Both the position numbers and the translations under genes were made by a program. Below are positions 41,618 through 53,999 of a stretch of DNA of 64,000 nt, piece by piece. The notes below the pieces were generated by a model. It was given only the letters and a program-made list of their open reading frames with translations. It searched no databases and was not told the origin of the DNA. Source of the DNA: Porodaedalea pini (Eukaryota; Basidiomycota; Agaricomycetes; Hymenochaetales; Hymenochaetaceae). The DNA lies in NCBI GenBank assembly GCA_002794775.1, contig NBAY01000012.1, positions 501,001-565,000 on the forward strand. The letters run 5' to 3'. Numbering within the stretch: the first letter of the stretch is position 1; each line of letters starts with the position of its first letter.

Positions 41618-44600
41618 CGTGAATTCGCTTGTGCGTCGCGATGGGATATCTACATTCTGTCGCCACACCAGCCTTATTCTTCAACAAGTCTTCATCTCAG
41701 TCATTTATCGCCGTTGGGGATCTAAGCACAACCGTCAGTTCCATTTTCCGAGCCGCATCAATACTGGCATTTTCTCCGGTATCATCGTCGCTTTATCCTT
41801 ATTCCACCACGACCAAGCGAAGCTTCGAATATTAATGTGGATTTGAAGGTTTACGGGGCCTATATATTCGGTGTGGATATACGCTAAACCCATGTAGGTA
41901 CACCACTCAACCCCGACGCACTACCTCCGAGTCCACGGCTACAAGCTTGAATAAATCGAGTTTAGATTCTTAAATTCTTCGTTGTAAGTTGGCTCGGATC
42001 AATATTCATTTACAGTACTTCTCTCCTTCCAGCACCTTTTCATCTTACAACATGCAATCGGGGAGAATTCTCGGGCTTAGGCTCGCTCCCCTAACACATG
42101 AGACTCTAGTTTCTGCGTTGAACTGATCCTTTTGAGCCGGACGCCGAAGGCCTGGACAACCTATCACACTAACGGCGCCCTCCTCTTGCTACTTCGCACG
42201 CTTAGCTAGACGAACCCTCGTGCAATGTTGGAAAGGTGCCCTTACCGTAGTCGGCCTTTTAGGTCCTGCTCGGTTGAATCGGTTTGCTAACTTTTAGCTG
42301 ATGGGAAGATTCGACTTGACAGAGCTGTTAACTAACCCGTTAGCTAAATTTTCCTCACCAAAAATTTAGCCAGTGGGTGCAGCCGAGTAGGCCCTTATCT
42401 GCTGACCGTCGAAGACTCGGAACTTATTCGTTCGGAGTAGCGCTGAGGATCGTGGCCGCTCACAGACTGTAAAGGCCTCTGCGTCCAAAGCTTCAACACC
42501 CTGCGGACGCCCTGATGCTTTCTTTCTGTGTGGTATGCGGAAGTCCACTTGTGATCAAGCACACTCATTTGGTAAACTTGTACTTCACGCAGTCTTCACC
42601 TCAATCTTCTGTCGACTAGTGGGATTTGAGCACAACCATCAATTCCAAATTCCCGATTTGCATCATCCTTGTCCTACGAGAAGCGACCCCTGAATGTAAG
42701 TTATAACCTCACAGAAGCCCACTTCTTCGCGTGTGCTACCGAATGCAAATGCTTACCCCCGAATCCGCGCAGGCTTGTCAAATTCTTCGCATTGCGTCTT
42801 TCTGCATTAGAGCATGAAAGGTTCCCGAGCTTGGGCTGGCTCAGGTTTTGCGTCTCGAACGTGCACGATTTTCCGTTTTGTTTCGCATCGGATTCTCTGC
42901 GCACAAAGAACGAACTGGATAACAGAAGCCCGGGTGGTCTTGATTTACCAGGCTGTTCGCACCCTCCATTAACATTGCTGCACCATGCGTTTCTTTCGTC
43001 GAGCCCTTGTGCAACAGCCGAACCTGGCTTCCTGCTCTTGTGGGACCTTTATGACAAGCCTTCTAGTCCGTCGAAGATCCATGCTCACTTACTGTCAGCA
43101 ACGGTGGAGATCTCCTGCAAATGCGTCCGACAATCCAATCCTTTCTTTACGACTATACACAAGCTGCCTGGACAGACACCGACATAAGTGGTGCTTACGT
43201 TCCTCCGGGGACCGCGAGAGGACAGTTGGCTCCGAGCCGAATCCCGCTTCCGAGTCCACTCTCCGTTTCTCCCGTTCCGGATCTGCACTTCCAAATAACC
43301 GAGGACATCCGAATCCCGACAGGTTCTTTGCAGCACCGGTCACCTCGGACTGCGTTGTTATAGTCTCCTGTACCTCCCGCGAGGGCTCTCTGGTTCGCGA
43401 CGAGAGGTCGGCGCTGTCAACACATACATTCTTCTGTCTTCGCGCTGTTCGCCGGCGCAGTCGATGTTCAGAGGCGATCGATCGATCGATTTAATTGGGC
43501 ACGTCTTCCGAGGTAGATCGTCACTGGTAGGGCTTCTTCTGGGAGATTATTGGACGGTCTTTGTGCACTCACAGAGGCAATGAAGACTGGATAACCAGCA
43601 ACTCCGACGACGCCGTTCTTCAATGCCTCTGCGGATCCGATGTCTAACAAAGCGCTGGCTCCAAAACTCAGCGATTACAGATTGACTGCGAGAACGAAAC
43701 AGAGGCGCGGATCCCATGCATCGTGATCTAAGCCAGGAAAGTGGTCGTACCGCTTGGGCTCAAGGGCCCAAGTTGTATTGAATGACTTGATTGCTGGGAA
43801 GGTTTCAAATTGGAGGGTTAACAAGACTGAAACGCAAGCCTCTGGATCCATTAATTGCTGGTACTATTATTGGCGCGCTGTCTTATCAAGGCAGCATTGC
43901 GGCTGTCCTGCGAACACAACGAAATGAACTAAAGTACTGTGCGGTGGATTCGGAAGATCTGTCGAATAAAGGTCACACACAATAGATTCGGCATGCGTAT
44001 CATTAGGAAGCTTTTGTGAAAAAGCGAGAAAAAATGTATGATTGCTCCTATGCTTATTGTTGATCCGCCTCCCTCCCCCCAGAAAAAGACCATCCGCTCC
44101 TCGGTAATTACGATAACCCATTCGTATGTAAACCCTATCTTATTACACAGTACCTGTGGTTGCTACGACTGTAAAGGATACGCCGCTTGTCCGACTTAAG
44201 CTTGCTAGCCTTCTTTCGTACCCCTTTCCTCCTCTCTTCCCCTTCTATTAAGGTTGGGCGAGAGACGTCGTGGCGGTCTGAGAAGTCATCATGCTACATG
44301 TGTGCATATATACCTGAAACGTAGAAAGGGCGGGGAAAGTCAAATACCACCGGGGTGAGAGGGGGACCTTCGATGTCTCAAATCGGAGATTTTTGAATTT
44401 AGTCGTTACATGCATTTAGAATGTTCTTTGTTATCTTTTGGTCTTGTGGTCTAGACTCTACCTGGACCCAGTCTGGGTGGTCATAGACGGCGCGGGTACC
44501 TCGGGCAAGTCAGGGGTATGGTAACTCATACCGTGTTGAGGGTTGAGTTGAGTCAGGCGAAAAGTCACTCGTCCTTGAGATTTTATTCATGTATTACTGG

Positions 44601-47314
44601 TATTTGGACATCGGGTACCGAGCAGCGTGCAATGAGCTAGTGCAGGATGTAATATACAGTGCTAGGGCGCGGCGTTGGGGCGATTGCGCATGCAGTCGCA
44701 AGTTTGTAAGCGTAATGGAACAGTTGAGACACGAGACAAGCGGCCGGGCGATTTGAGACATTAATTGAAGAGAGGAAACTTCGACTGGTTCGAGTCGATG
44801 CGACAGGATCGCACGTCTACACGCTCGCTTGCCATTGACGCCTGAGCCGCGTCACCGATCCCTAACTCGATATCGGACTCGCCTTCATGACAGTACTAAT
44901 GACAAATAATTGCACCCGGCGGCCTGGAGGACGATCGAGCGTTGCTCGGGAAAACGTTGTAGGTGCGCGAGGACGGGCAGGGTTGAGGACAGATCGCTGC
45001 GGAGTGGATAACTAGTCATGAGCACGTAGTGCTTGGGCGTGCCTGGTTGAAGAAGCGCGTCATGTTCTCCTAGCATGTGTCCTCGTGTGCTGTTGAGGCA
45101 GGGGCTTTAGGGTTTCACTACCTTTGCCGAGCCTCGCGAAGAAGATAAGAGAAAGGAAGGAGGGGAAGCGGCGAAACGGTTGTATTAATATTGCCAGTGA
45201 GAGCCGAGCGCGGTCGATTTTACACGCACGGGTTGCTCCGTCCATGATTCAGATGAAGAAAATACCTGGGTTCGAATCAGAAGTGCGCTGTGGTGTGAGT
45301 GTGTGGTCTCCGAACTTTCGCAAGCAGTTATAAGAGATACGAGCAAAAATCTATCTTCCAGCTTCAATTCTATCGGGCGTCCAGACGAAAGAACAGAACG
45401 TATGCAGTAGGTATTGAGAATCGAGCAGTGGAAAGTGAGCTTTGTGCATATGCTCTGGTCATTAGAATGCAGACTCCAGATACAGACATGAGCAGCTCGT
45501 TCAGAGGATCCTTGTGAGTCGTAAGAAAGAAAAATTGCACATCACCGAGAATGCCGGTTGGGTTTGTCTTCGTCTTCATAGAGGTTCGCCCGTCGGGGTG
45601 TGCTGTCGAGCGAAGGCTGTGAATATGCGGAGCTAGGGAGCTCAGTGCTGATCGGTGCGGAGCAGATCATAGGAGACAGCATATGACCTGGCGGCGCTCG
45701 CGTCATTTCATTTTACACTTGAACAATTTCTGGGTACCTTCGGCCTAAGTGCAGCCTGAATGATGAGAAAGAGATCATTCTGCGAGGAAGAGAAGAAGAC
45801 GGGGAGGGAGGGCGGGGAATGAGATAATTCTCGGCGTTACACGCCTGGCTTGTTCCGCCCTGCAACTTGCAAGACACGTATTAGTAGATTTGGATTTGGA
45901 TCTGGGTTCTAGCCCCTGAGAATCGGAGATGTGCAGCAGTGAATAGTCTGATGACACCATCTGGACTTTCGTCGCGAGTTCTACTCCGCCAACTGTGGCT
46001 GTTGTCGGGTGTGTCCTCGTTCCGCCAAGCAGTGACTAAGATCTTGACCAGCTTCAAGTTTAGCTCTAGATAATCAGAAATGCGCAGCAGTTGATCAAGA
46101 ACACCCGCAAGCTTGATATCCTGAGGAGTTCTAGTGAGCCAAGAATTATATCTCTGTCTTCGACTTCTATTGGATGCGCTTCCTCTTTATGGTCCTCTAT
46201 AATGTAGTATCCACCCTCGCGAATCCTCGGAAGCATTTCGACCACACCCCCGCACAGGCGAGCTGCTCCGATACACGGGGACGAGGGGCGGGAGGGGCGG
46301 GGAGAAGGACCCTATGATCTTTGTGGGGTTGGTAGCATGCGGAAATGATGTTTTTGCGCACATGTTGGAGCCGGCGGAATTGGTTAGTTGCGGATTTGTC
46401 GAAAACGTGCCTAGTGTCTGGCGCACGGCTGTAATCGTGCGACAGCAGGCAAGTATACCCTGCAGTAGTCTCGAGTCGTTGTCTATCTTCGAATAAGCGC
46501 GTCCAGCTGGTTGTGCTGGAGAATAAAGAGTTACAATGCAAGAAAAAACAAGAACAAATACAGGGAAAAAAGGAAGGAAGAAACCGCCTGTCCAAATGCG
46601 GCACCACAATGATCGACATGATGCAATTATACGTAAACATCCAAATGGAGCGATATTGACGTCATTGGAACTTCGAAACGTGACCGCCCTCTCCTTCCGA
46701 TGCGGAGTCGGTTTCATAGCATTTCTTATAGCTGCAGCAAGCCATGGAGAGCGTAAATCTCATACACGAAAGACCATATCCACTCGATCAGCCACTTCAA
46801 CTGCTCATACACGTATTTACACGTTTCCACGTCGACAACGCACCAAAAAACGACTTCAACAGATACGACATTGGGGACGAAAAGCGAAGAACGACCTCGA
46901 ACATCCGCGAACATCCGCGAACATTGTCGCGGTCTGTGTGATTTTTTATAAATCCCATTCGACCACATACGTACGCTCGAGGAGCAATCGGAGCTAGTCA
47001 GGCCACGGAGGTAGAACTTAGCGAAGGGCCTCGTTAGCATTATATTTGGTGCGTGGTGCAGCAAACTGATTCCACTCGCAACAATTGCTGACGCTCAGCG
47101 GCACCGCACTGGCGCTATGCTATGCATCACCATGCATTGTTCACGAATAGAGTCTACCAGTTCAGCACCACCTCAGCGCCACGCTCTCGCACGACTCGTG
47201 CGCGTCGTACCACCTCGCAAAATTCGTATTACCCTCTTACTCTTTTACCTTCACGGCATTGCACTGCTTGGAGTGCACTGCATCGTATCTGGATTTAGAC
47301 ACCGGAGATAAACA
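41618..47314. other. 5.7 kb stretch without a supported gene
   Basis: No domain-bearing ORF on either strand; the longest frames (e.g. 42669-43187) read like chance translations. Visible items: a diverged duplication (about 41680-41755 versus 42580-42660), a short GATC/CGAT microsatellite at about 43477-43492, a tandem ACATCCGCGA at about 46902, and scattered AT-rich patches. Probably degenerate repeat-derived DNA plus the upstream region of the YTH gene. Confidence 0.55.
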
Positions 47315-50300
47315 ATGAGTGAACACGGCGGACGAGCACACGGAGGTGTGGCTTACGCTACAGGGACCGGAGAGCTTAAGAGTGCCTCGCCGGTTGGGCT
47401 CGAGAGGGAGAGTGAGACACCCGCGGGAGCGGGAGACCTCACACCGACACAGTCGCGTGCTACGAGCCCCTTCCGAGTGAGTGTATCAGTGCTCAAGAGC
47501 GCACTGCCTGGTACGAGCAGCGGCAGCACGACTACCGCTGCCAACGACTCGGACGCGTCGAGTACGAGCGTCGATCCGAACGCAGGTGGGTGCGCGGACC
47601 TTCTAACCTTTTCTGGACGTGTGTGCCGTGAATGATGGTGTGCAATATTGATGGCCGCGGCCCTGCGGCTAGGTCCGCGCTTTCTTTGGGCCGCGCAGCG
47701 TGCACTGTTTACATCCTCCCCCCTCGTCCCTTTTCTTCATCCTTTCTTCAACAATTTTTGTTCCTACTCATCTCGACATGACTTCCCTCCTCATCTGCTA
47801 GAAAATACTGCTTTTTGTGCTAACGCTATTTTATTAGTTGTCGATCTATTACATTCACACTCGCCCCCAGACACAGAACTCTCTTCCCAAGGCATTTCAA
47901 GTACGTTCTCGAATTGTCTCCAAAATTTCTCCCTCTTCTCCTTTTCTCAACCTGAGAATTAGACATTTATGACTCGCTACTTCTTCCAAGCCTCAACAAC
48001 CCGTTTCTTAGTCGTTCATTAACTCCAAAATATCGTCCTCCGGCGTCTGCCGCCGCCGACGGTGCCTCCGACGACGAAGACATGCCGAACTCCTCCCCAC
48101 GTCCTGGTTCTTCCTCTGGACCGTCCCGCTCGACCCCTAGTCGCAGACAGCAGCAGCAACAGCAGCGGAGTTTACAGCCATATGGGTACTACACCTCCCC
48201 CTCTGCGTCCGAGTCTGGTTTCCCCCGGAATACCCCTTCCATTTCGAGCCAGGGTGCGACCCCGTCGTTCGTGCATACCCAGCAGCCAGCGACGCCGCAA
48301 CGCCCGGCAGGCTATGTTGGACAATACACGACGCCCCCGCCGCCTGCTTCGCTCTATCCCCAGCACCAGCACCAGCACCAGTATGCGTATCCGCCTCAAC
48401 TGAATATCCCCAGCATGCCGCCCCTCGCACATACTCACTCGCACTCAACGCCAGAATTTTTTCCTTTGGGCCACAGCGTCAGCCCGAGCCAGCCGCCGCT
48501 CTACGCACCGTCGTTCCATACAAGCGTTCCGCCGGAGCACGCGTCGATGCCTGCGATTGGATACGACTTTGACGGGGGAGGGGGCGCGGGGCGAAGCCCT
48601 GCGACAGGCTCCGGCTCGCCATACACCCCGCAGCAGCCGTTCGCGCCCTTCAACTATCACCCGACGCTCACCACGACACCGCAGTTCGCGCGTTCGCACT
48701 CGTCGTTCTCCTCGCCATTCCAGGCACATCAGGTGCAGCACGGCCAGCGGCCGCAATATCCGCCCTCATTCGCGTACATGACAGCAGCAAGCCCAACTTC
48801 ACCCGAAGACACGGCTCAGCAGCCGTCCGCGACGTGGTGGTATATTCCCCCTCCTCACGGCGCGTCGCCAAACCCCGGTCCGTATCCGAGCATGTATTAT
48901 CTTGATGCGTACGGGAACCCATCGAATGTGAGCCTGGGCCCGAGTCCGGGTTATCCTTCGCTGCCTTCGCCATCTTCGTCTCGTGCACTACAACCTTCGT
49001 CGTTTTCGTTGCCGGATGCCGCAGTTAGTTCGAGAATGGGAATAGGAGCGGGAACGGGGATGGGTTCTGGGCTTGGAGAGAACCCTGGAGGCCCGCAACG
49101 GGCGATCGACGGCACCAGCAGACCAGAATCAATGGCGTCTCCATCGCATGGGCCGCTCCCGCTCTCACCGCTTGCTCTCGGTGAATCGGTCAGTGAGCAC
49201 GGACGGCAGCAGCAGCAAGCACAACCGAAACAGTCCAATCGACGCTCGTTTCTACCAACCCCCCCTGCACAGCGCTCGGAATGGGTGATGTGGGTAGGCA
49301 ATGTGCCGAGCGACGCGACGCACGACGAGCTTTGGCGTTTCTTTGCGCGGCCGATTACGCCGAGTGCGACATCGCCCATGGAAGCACCCCCGCCGTACAG
49401 TCAGCAGCTGCACCAACCGCCACACCTACCTGCGGGTTACTTTCGCCGTCGGGTAGCTCGTCCGCGTCTGATACAACTCCTGCGGGTGCAATGGGCGTCG
49501 CGAGCGTGTTTCTCATCGCGCGCTCGAATTGCGCATTTGTTAACTATGCGAGCGCAGTGCATTTAGCTGCGGCGGTGCAGCATTTCAATGGTATTCCGCT
49601 GCGAGCGGGCGATCCAAGGTGCCCGCGCCTTGTGTGTCGCGTGCGCGGAAAGGACGAGGACTTGAAGGCCGGTGTTGGAGGTCAGCGTGGTACCGGGCTA
49701 CACACGCGTTGGATCCGGGAACTGCGCGAGCGCGAAAGGACGCGCGAGCAGGAGGAGAAACGGGGTGGGCGGAAGGAGCGAGCAACGGCGGACGGCGATA
49801 CTAGCGCGAGTGAGCCTCCTGGGTCGCCATCGTCGGTGGCGCAGACGGAGAGTGGGGCGGAATCGTCGGCACACGGTGCGCATCCGGCCCGGCCGCCAGA
49901 GCACCACTCGAGTAGCTCGGGTAGCACAACCTCGGGTTTCTTAGCACGCTATTTCCCAAAACGGTACTTCATCCTGAAGTCGCTCACGCAGGTAAGACTG
50001 CCGTTTGGATCGTTAAGAGATTTTTTTTGGTTTTCTGAGACACTCTGCTTCCCTTTCCCATGTAATGTCTGATCCTGCAGTATGATCTGGACTTGAGTGT
50101 GGAGAAGGGCGTGTGGGCGACGCAGCCGCACAACGAGACCGTGCTCAACCAGTCCTTCCGTAACAGCTCGGAGGTTTATCTCATCTTTGGCGTGAACAAG
50201 AGCGGCGAATTCTTTGGTTACGCTAAGTAATTCAATTTCATTTGTTTACTATTCACGGACGCTTGATGCTAACGGAGCTTCGTTTAGGATGGCGAGCCCC

Positions 50301-51520
50301 ATTGGAAAGTCGGCGGATGATCGCGTCTCATGGGCTTCCCGAACGGATTCTCAGCATTCTCTTTCGCCTGCTATGTCGTTCGCGTCCTCTGTCGCAGGAA
50401 AGGGCTCGCAGGTGAGCGAGACGATTCCCGAAGAGAACGAGGGTAGCTCGCCTGAGGACAAGGAAGGCGACGACACCAGAGAAAAGGAGCACGAGAGAGA
50501 GAAGGAGAAGCGTCCGCTCATGCTGTTCTCACCGAGCGAGCACCGTCTGGCAGAGGACTCGCCGCAACCTGTCACGCCGCAAACGCAGAAACGTCTCTCG
50601 ACTGCCGAAGCCTCAGGTAGCGGCAAAGTCCCGTTATCCGGCGAGTCAAGCACCGCTCCGCCGTTCGATCGGCATCAGGATAAGTTGAAAGGCTCGGTTC
50701 CTCACGGCCGCGATGCGCGCCCCTCACTTCGTCCTGCATCGCCGCCAACGAGCGCGCCGGCGGTGATGGGCCCTCCGTACCGCCGGATCACGAACCCGAC
50801 CGTAGCAGGACTGAGTTCGGAGACAATGGACCCACGCATGCTCCGCCATCGGCTGCCAAGTGTTGAGCTCGACCCCGAGGCGCCGTTGCGTGCCGTGCGT
50901 GAACAGGAGGCACGTGGCGCAAGCGAGGAGCAGCCCATAGAGGATGGGGACCGCGTAAAGCGCAAGGACACGTTCAACAAGATCGCTTCTGCATCCGGAT
51001 CTGGGAGTAAATTGCGTGGGGTCATCCAGGCTGAGCCGCTTCGGCCACCGATGAGCCCAGAGCCGGAATCAGGTCCAGGGGACGCAGGGCCAAACACGCA
51101 GGCGCAAGGCGAGACACAATCGCAGCCCGGGCGCGAGGGTCTGCCCGCGCAGTGGGGCCCACCGTTCAAGGTGCAGTGGCTCCGCGTCGGGAAGCTGCCT
51201 TTCCATCGCACACGGCACCTGCGTAACCCTTGGAATCACGAGCGGGAGGTGAAGGTCTCACGCGACGGGACGGAGCTCGAGCCGAGTGTCGGACAAGCGC
51301 TGCTTGACGAATGGGACAAGGAAGAGTCCCCCCTGCACCGCCCACGCCCGCTGCTGGCGCAGGTGATGGAGCTGGTCCTGTGTCGCCCGTTATGGAGAGA
51401 CGCGGCAGCCAGTTCCGGAGGATGCAGTCGCAGGTTCAAACACCGTCGACGATTGAGAGCGAGCCAGGCCCTGCACCTGGTTCGGCTCGCGCATACCAGC
51501 AAAAACAGCGCCCACGTTGA
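47315..51520 (+). CDS. YTH-domain RNA-binding protein with RRM (m6A reader candidate)
   Basis: Exon 1 starts at the ATG at 47315. A 377 bp intron (47586-47962) leads to DIYDSLLLPSLNN. A long Gln/Pro/Ser-rich region follows (48100-49270), then an RRM-like domain split by a frame break (EWVMWVGNVPSDATHDELWRFF and GVASVFLIARSNCAFVNYAS). The YTH domain is YFPKRYFILKSLTQ, YDLDLSVEKGVWATQPHNE (cage Trp), SEVYLIFGVNKSGEFFGYAK, then about 270 disordered residues, then FKVQWLRVGKLPFHRTRHL and NPWNHEREVKVSRDGTEL. Introns lie at about 49990-50081 and 50228-50288. YTH domains bind N6-methyladenosine in RNA. Two frame changes (about 49386 and 51327) sit in C-runs. End 51520 assumes the second shift; the unshifted frame ends at 51623. 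Confidence 0.83.
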
Positions 51521-52953
51521 GGTGCGCCCCACACACCTAAAAATGTCCTCCAACATAGAAGTTCCGTTTGCTATGTTTTTTTCTTCTTGGAGGCGAGTTT
51601 TTTTAAGTCCAATGCTGTCGTGATGGAGTCCAGTCTCATCGGCTGAGCCGCCGCACTGCGGTTCACTCCGAAGTCTTTTTCGAATCATTTGAAGGGATGC
51701 TGAGACTTGCCTGACGACCCGTGCTTGCGCTTGCTTAGGTTCTTATTGTGCACGGAGGACTTGAGGCTCGTCACGAAAGAGAAATGTTAGGCGCTTGCCG
51801 TTGTCCGTTCTGCCCCATTCTCACCCTCCTCCTTTCCCGCGTGGCATTGTTATCTCCCTTTACATACGCTAGGTTCCATTCTATTCGTGCTGCATCCGCC
51901 CTCTTGCTTTCGTTACAATCTTGTCTCATCGGAATCCCTTCCCTCTTCCAAAACGACATTTGGTTGTCTGTATGGACTGCAACTGTTCGCTTTTCTTTTC
52001 TTTTTTCTCCTTTCCTACTTCCTCTCCCGCCTCCTTTCCCCGACTCTGTCATTCTCCTCGTTCCTTCTCTCGGCACGACCCTTACAGCATCCACGTTGAC
52101 GACGACTCTTGTCATTCACGACACAAGACGGCCACTCGCGGCTCACGTTCAACTTACATTGTTACAATTCGCTTTCCTCTTCACTTTCGTCTTCTTTTTC
52201 CCACTGCTTGATTCAACTCTTGGTTTGGAGACTTGCAATTGCGTTCACTACAAACATACATTCTTTGCTTCATGTTCTCTTTTGTCTTTGTTCCCCTCTA
52301 TTCTCCACAATCTCCACTATCAGACATCCTCGCATGCCATACACGGCGACCCATGTCCGGCCCATCTTTCAATGTATCCCTAGCGAAAACCCCTTTTTTT
52401 CCCTTTGTTAGTTTGTATTTAGCTTTTAGCCAGGCTACTTACTTACCTGTATGACCTACGTACTCTGGCATTATACACGTGCGCCCTCGTACTGGGGTTT
52501 GCATACTTTTGCTGTAAGTCTTGTACGAACTGCGTAAAAGAGTCTCTGAGCACGTCCCTGTAAAGGTTTGAAAGCCGCTTCATTTGAATCTGCTCAGTTC
52601 CTAATAATTTTATTTCTTGATATTTGACCTTTAGAATGCATGCGCTAGCAGCGAGATGTTATGGCGTGTATATAGTACAACGACGGCTGTCGTGAGTGTG
52701 CGTAAAGATACATTGCCTAGGATCGAGTGATATGGCGAACACGAGTAAAATGGGGGACGACATATGTTTACCACGGGATGGACTAGACAGCAGGTAGCCT
52801 GTCCTCCAATATGAATCTCTGCGCAGTGGAAGTTCCACTGTATAAAAATGCTGAGCGACGAAGGGAAAAAACGAAAGCGAAGAAGGGGTGCGCGCTATAG
52901 GAACACCCTGTGAAACAAAAAAAAAAATCCGGAATTCCAGCTTGTACGCTATG
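51521..52953. other. Intergenic, pyrimidine-rich
   Basis: About 1.4 kb between two convergent genes. From about 51820 to 52330 the + strand is strongly T/C-rich (TTTTCTTTTCTTTTTTCTCC-type at about 51991). The long ORF 51748-52383 follows from this bias and shows no domain. The stretch probably holds the YTH 3' UTR and terminator. Confidence 0.5.
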
Positions 52954-53757
52954 TTATGATTGTGCGGAAACGAGCTTGACGCAATCTGCGACGATGCCGT
53001 CTGGGAGACGGAGCCGCAGGTCGGTGAAGACGGTGTAGAGCAGTGCGTGCGAGACACCACGTTGAAGAAGGTACTCCGGCGGGACGCCCCATCCAAGTAA
53101 ATCGAGCACGAGGACTTTGGCGTGGTGTAGTTGTTCATCGGTCACTGCAGAGGCGTGTTGAGCTTTGCACATATGTGAAAGAGGGAAAAGGAGATATGAA
53201 AGCGTGGGTCACGTACTGTCTTTATCTGCGACGGCTTGAGAGCTTGACGGCACGTCTGAGCTGGCATCCGCGTCTGCGTCTGCGTCAATATCCGTGCCTT
53301 GAGAAATACTCGTAGGCTCAGTAGACTGCGATTCCATCGCCTCGGTTGTGTTCTCTTCCTGAGAACTTTCTAATGCAGGGCCGGGACTAGGTGAAGACGA
53401 GCGCGATGAAGCGATGTCTGAGTCTGCCTCTCCGGCATCTGATCCTTTCCGTCTTGCATTCGGCTTCGACTCTACATCCTTCTCTTCTGCGTCTGCGGGA
53501 ACCGGCGGTGGTGGTTCCGATGGTCTCTCGTCTTTCTCTCCCTCGTCGTCCTCTTTCTTTTTTTGTTTCGTCTCTGTCTCTATCGTCTCCAGAGCAGATG
53601 TTTGTAAGTCTGCCTTCGCTACGAATGTAGGTGAAGAGGCTAGGGCCAAGGCGGATGCAGGTAAGGAGCCTGCGCTCGAGGTGGTGGATGCAGAAGACGA
53701 GCTGGATTTAAGAGTGATGCCGAGCGACTTTGCAAGAGCGGCGTACGTCATTTCCAT
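52954..53757 (-). CDS. Unknown acidic Ser-rich protein with conserved-looking C-terminus
   Basis: Two exons. ATG at 53757 (MEMTYAALAKSLGITLKSSS), then a long low-complexity Ser/Glu/Asp/Pro-rich region with an imperfect DADADADA run. A short intron (about 53166-53216) joins VADKD to a compact C-terminal block AVTDEQLHHAKVLVLDLLGW, PPEYLLQRGVSHALLYTVF, DLRLRLPDGIVADC ending at TGA 52954. The C-terminal block looks folded and helical. I do not recognise the family and assign no function. Divergent from the G-patch gene across 242 bp, so the two may share a promoter. Confidence 0.68.
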
Positions 53758-53999
53758 CTCGCAGCGCCGGGGGCCCAGTGAGAAAAAAGGTATTTAGAGA
53801 CCGCTGTCGTCGCTGCCGTCCTCGAGCGACCGCCGCGCTCGCTGTGTCAGTAGATAGTGTGGGTATCAAAGAGGAAGAAAACACGCAGGACGATCCTGTG
53901 ATCGTCCGAAAAAGTCAATCAACTGCTGCCAGGCAAATCTTGAAGTCCTTGAGCCTCTCTACTGCCTACAGCGACCACCTCCATTTTGTTTAGAAGGAA
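53758..53999. promoter_or_regulatory. Divergent promoter
   Basis: 242 bp between the start codons of the acidic protein gene (53757, minus) and the G-patch gene (54000, plus). It includes a short palindromic ACGATCCTGTGATCGT at about 53891. Confidence 0.5.

Noticed and set aside
42669..43494. ORFs of about 170 residues in the gene-free region
   Set aside because: The first begins with a TTG, the two overlap in different frames, and neither shows a recognisable block.
45262..45290. tRNA B-box-like GGGTTCGAATCA
   Set aside because: The flanks do not form a T-arm or acceptor stem and no A-box is seen at the right distance; a similar match at about 44786 fails for the same reason.
46536..46997. 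153-residue basic ORF
   Set aside because: Rich in Arg/Lys/Thr from a low-complexity patch, no domain, overlapped by equally long antisense frames.
51748..52383. 211-residue hydrophobic ORF that looks like a membrane protein
   Set aside because: It comes from a pyrimidine-rich stretch that gives Leu/Phe/Ser in every + frame; no start context, introns or domain support it.
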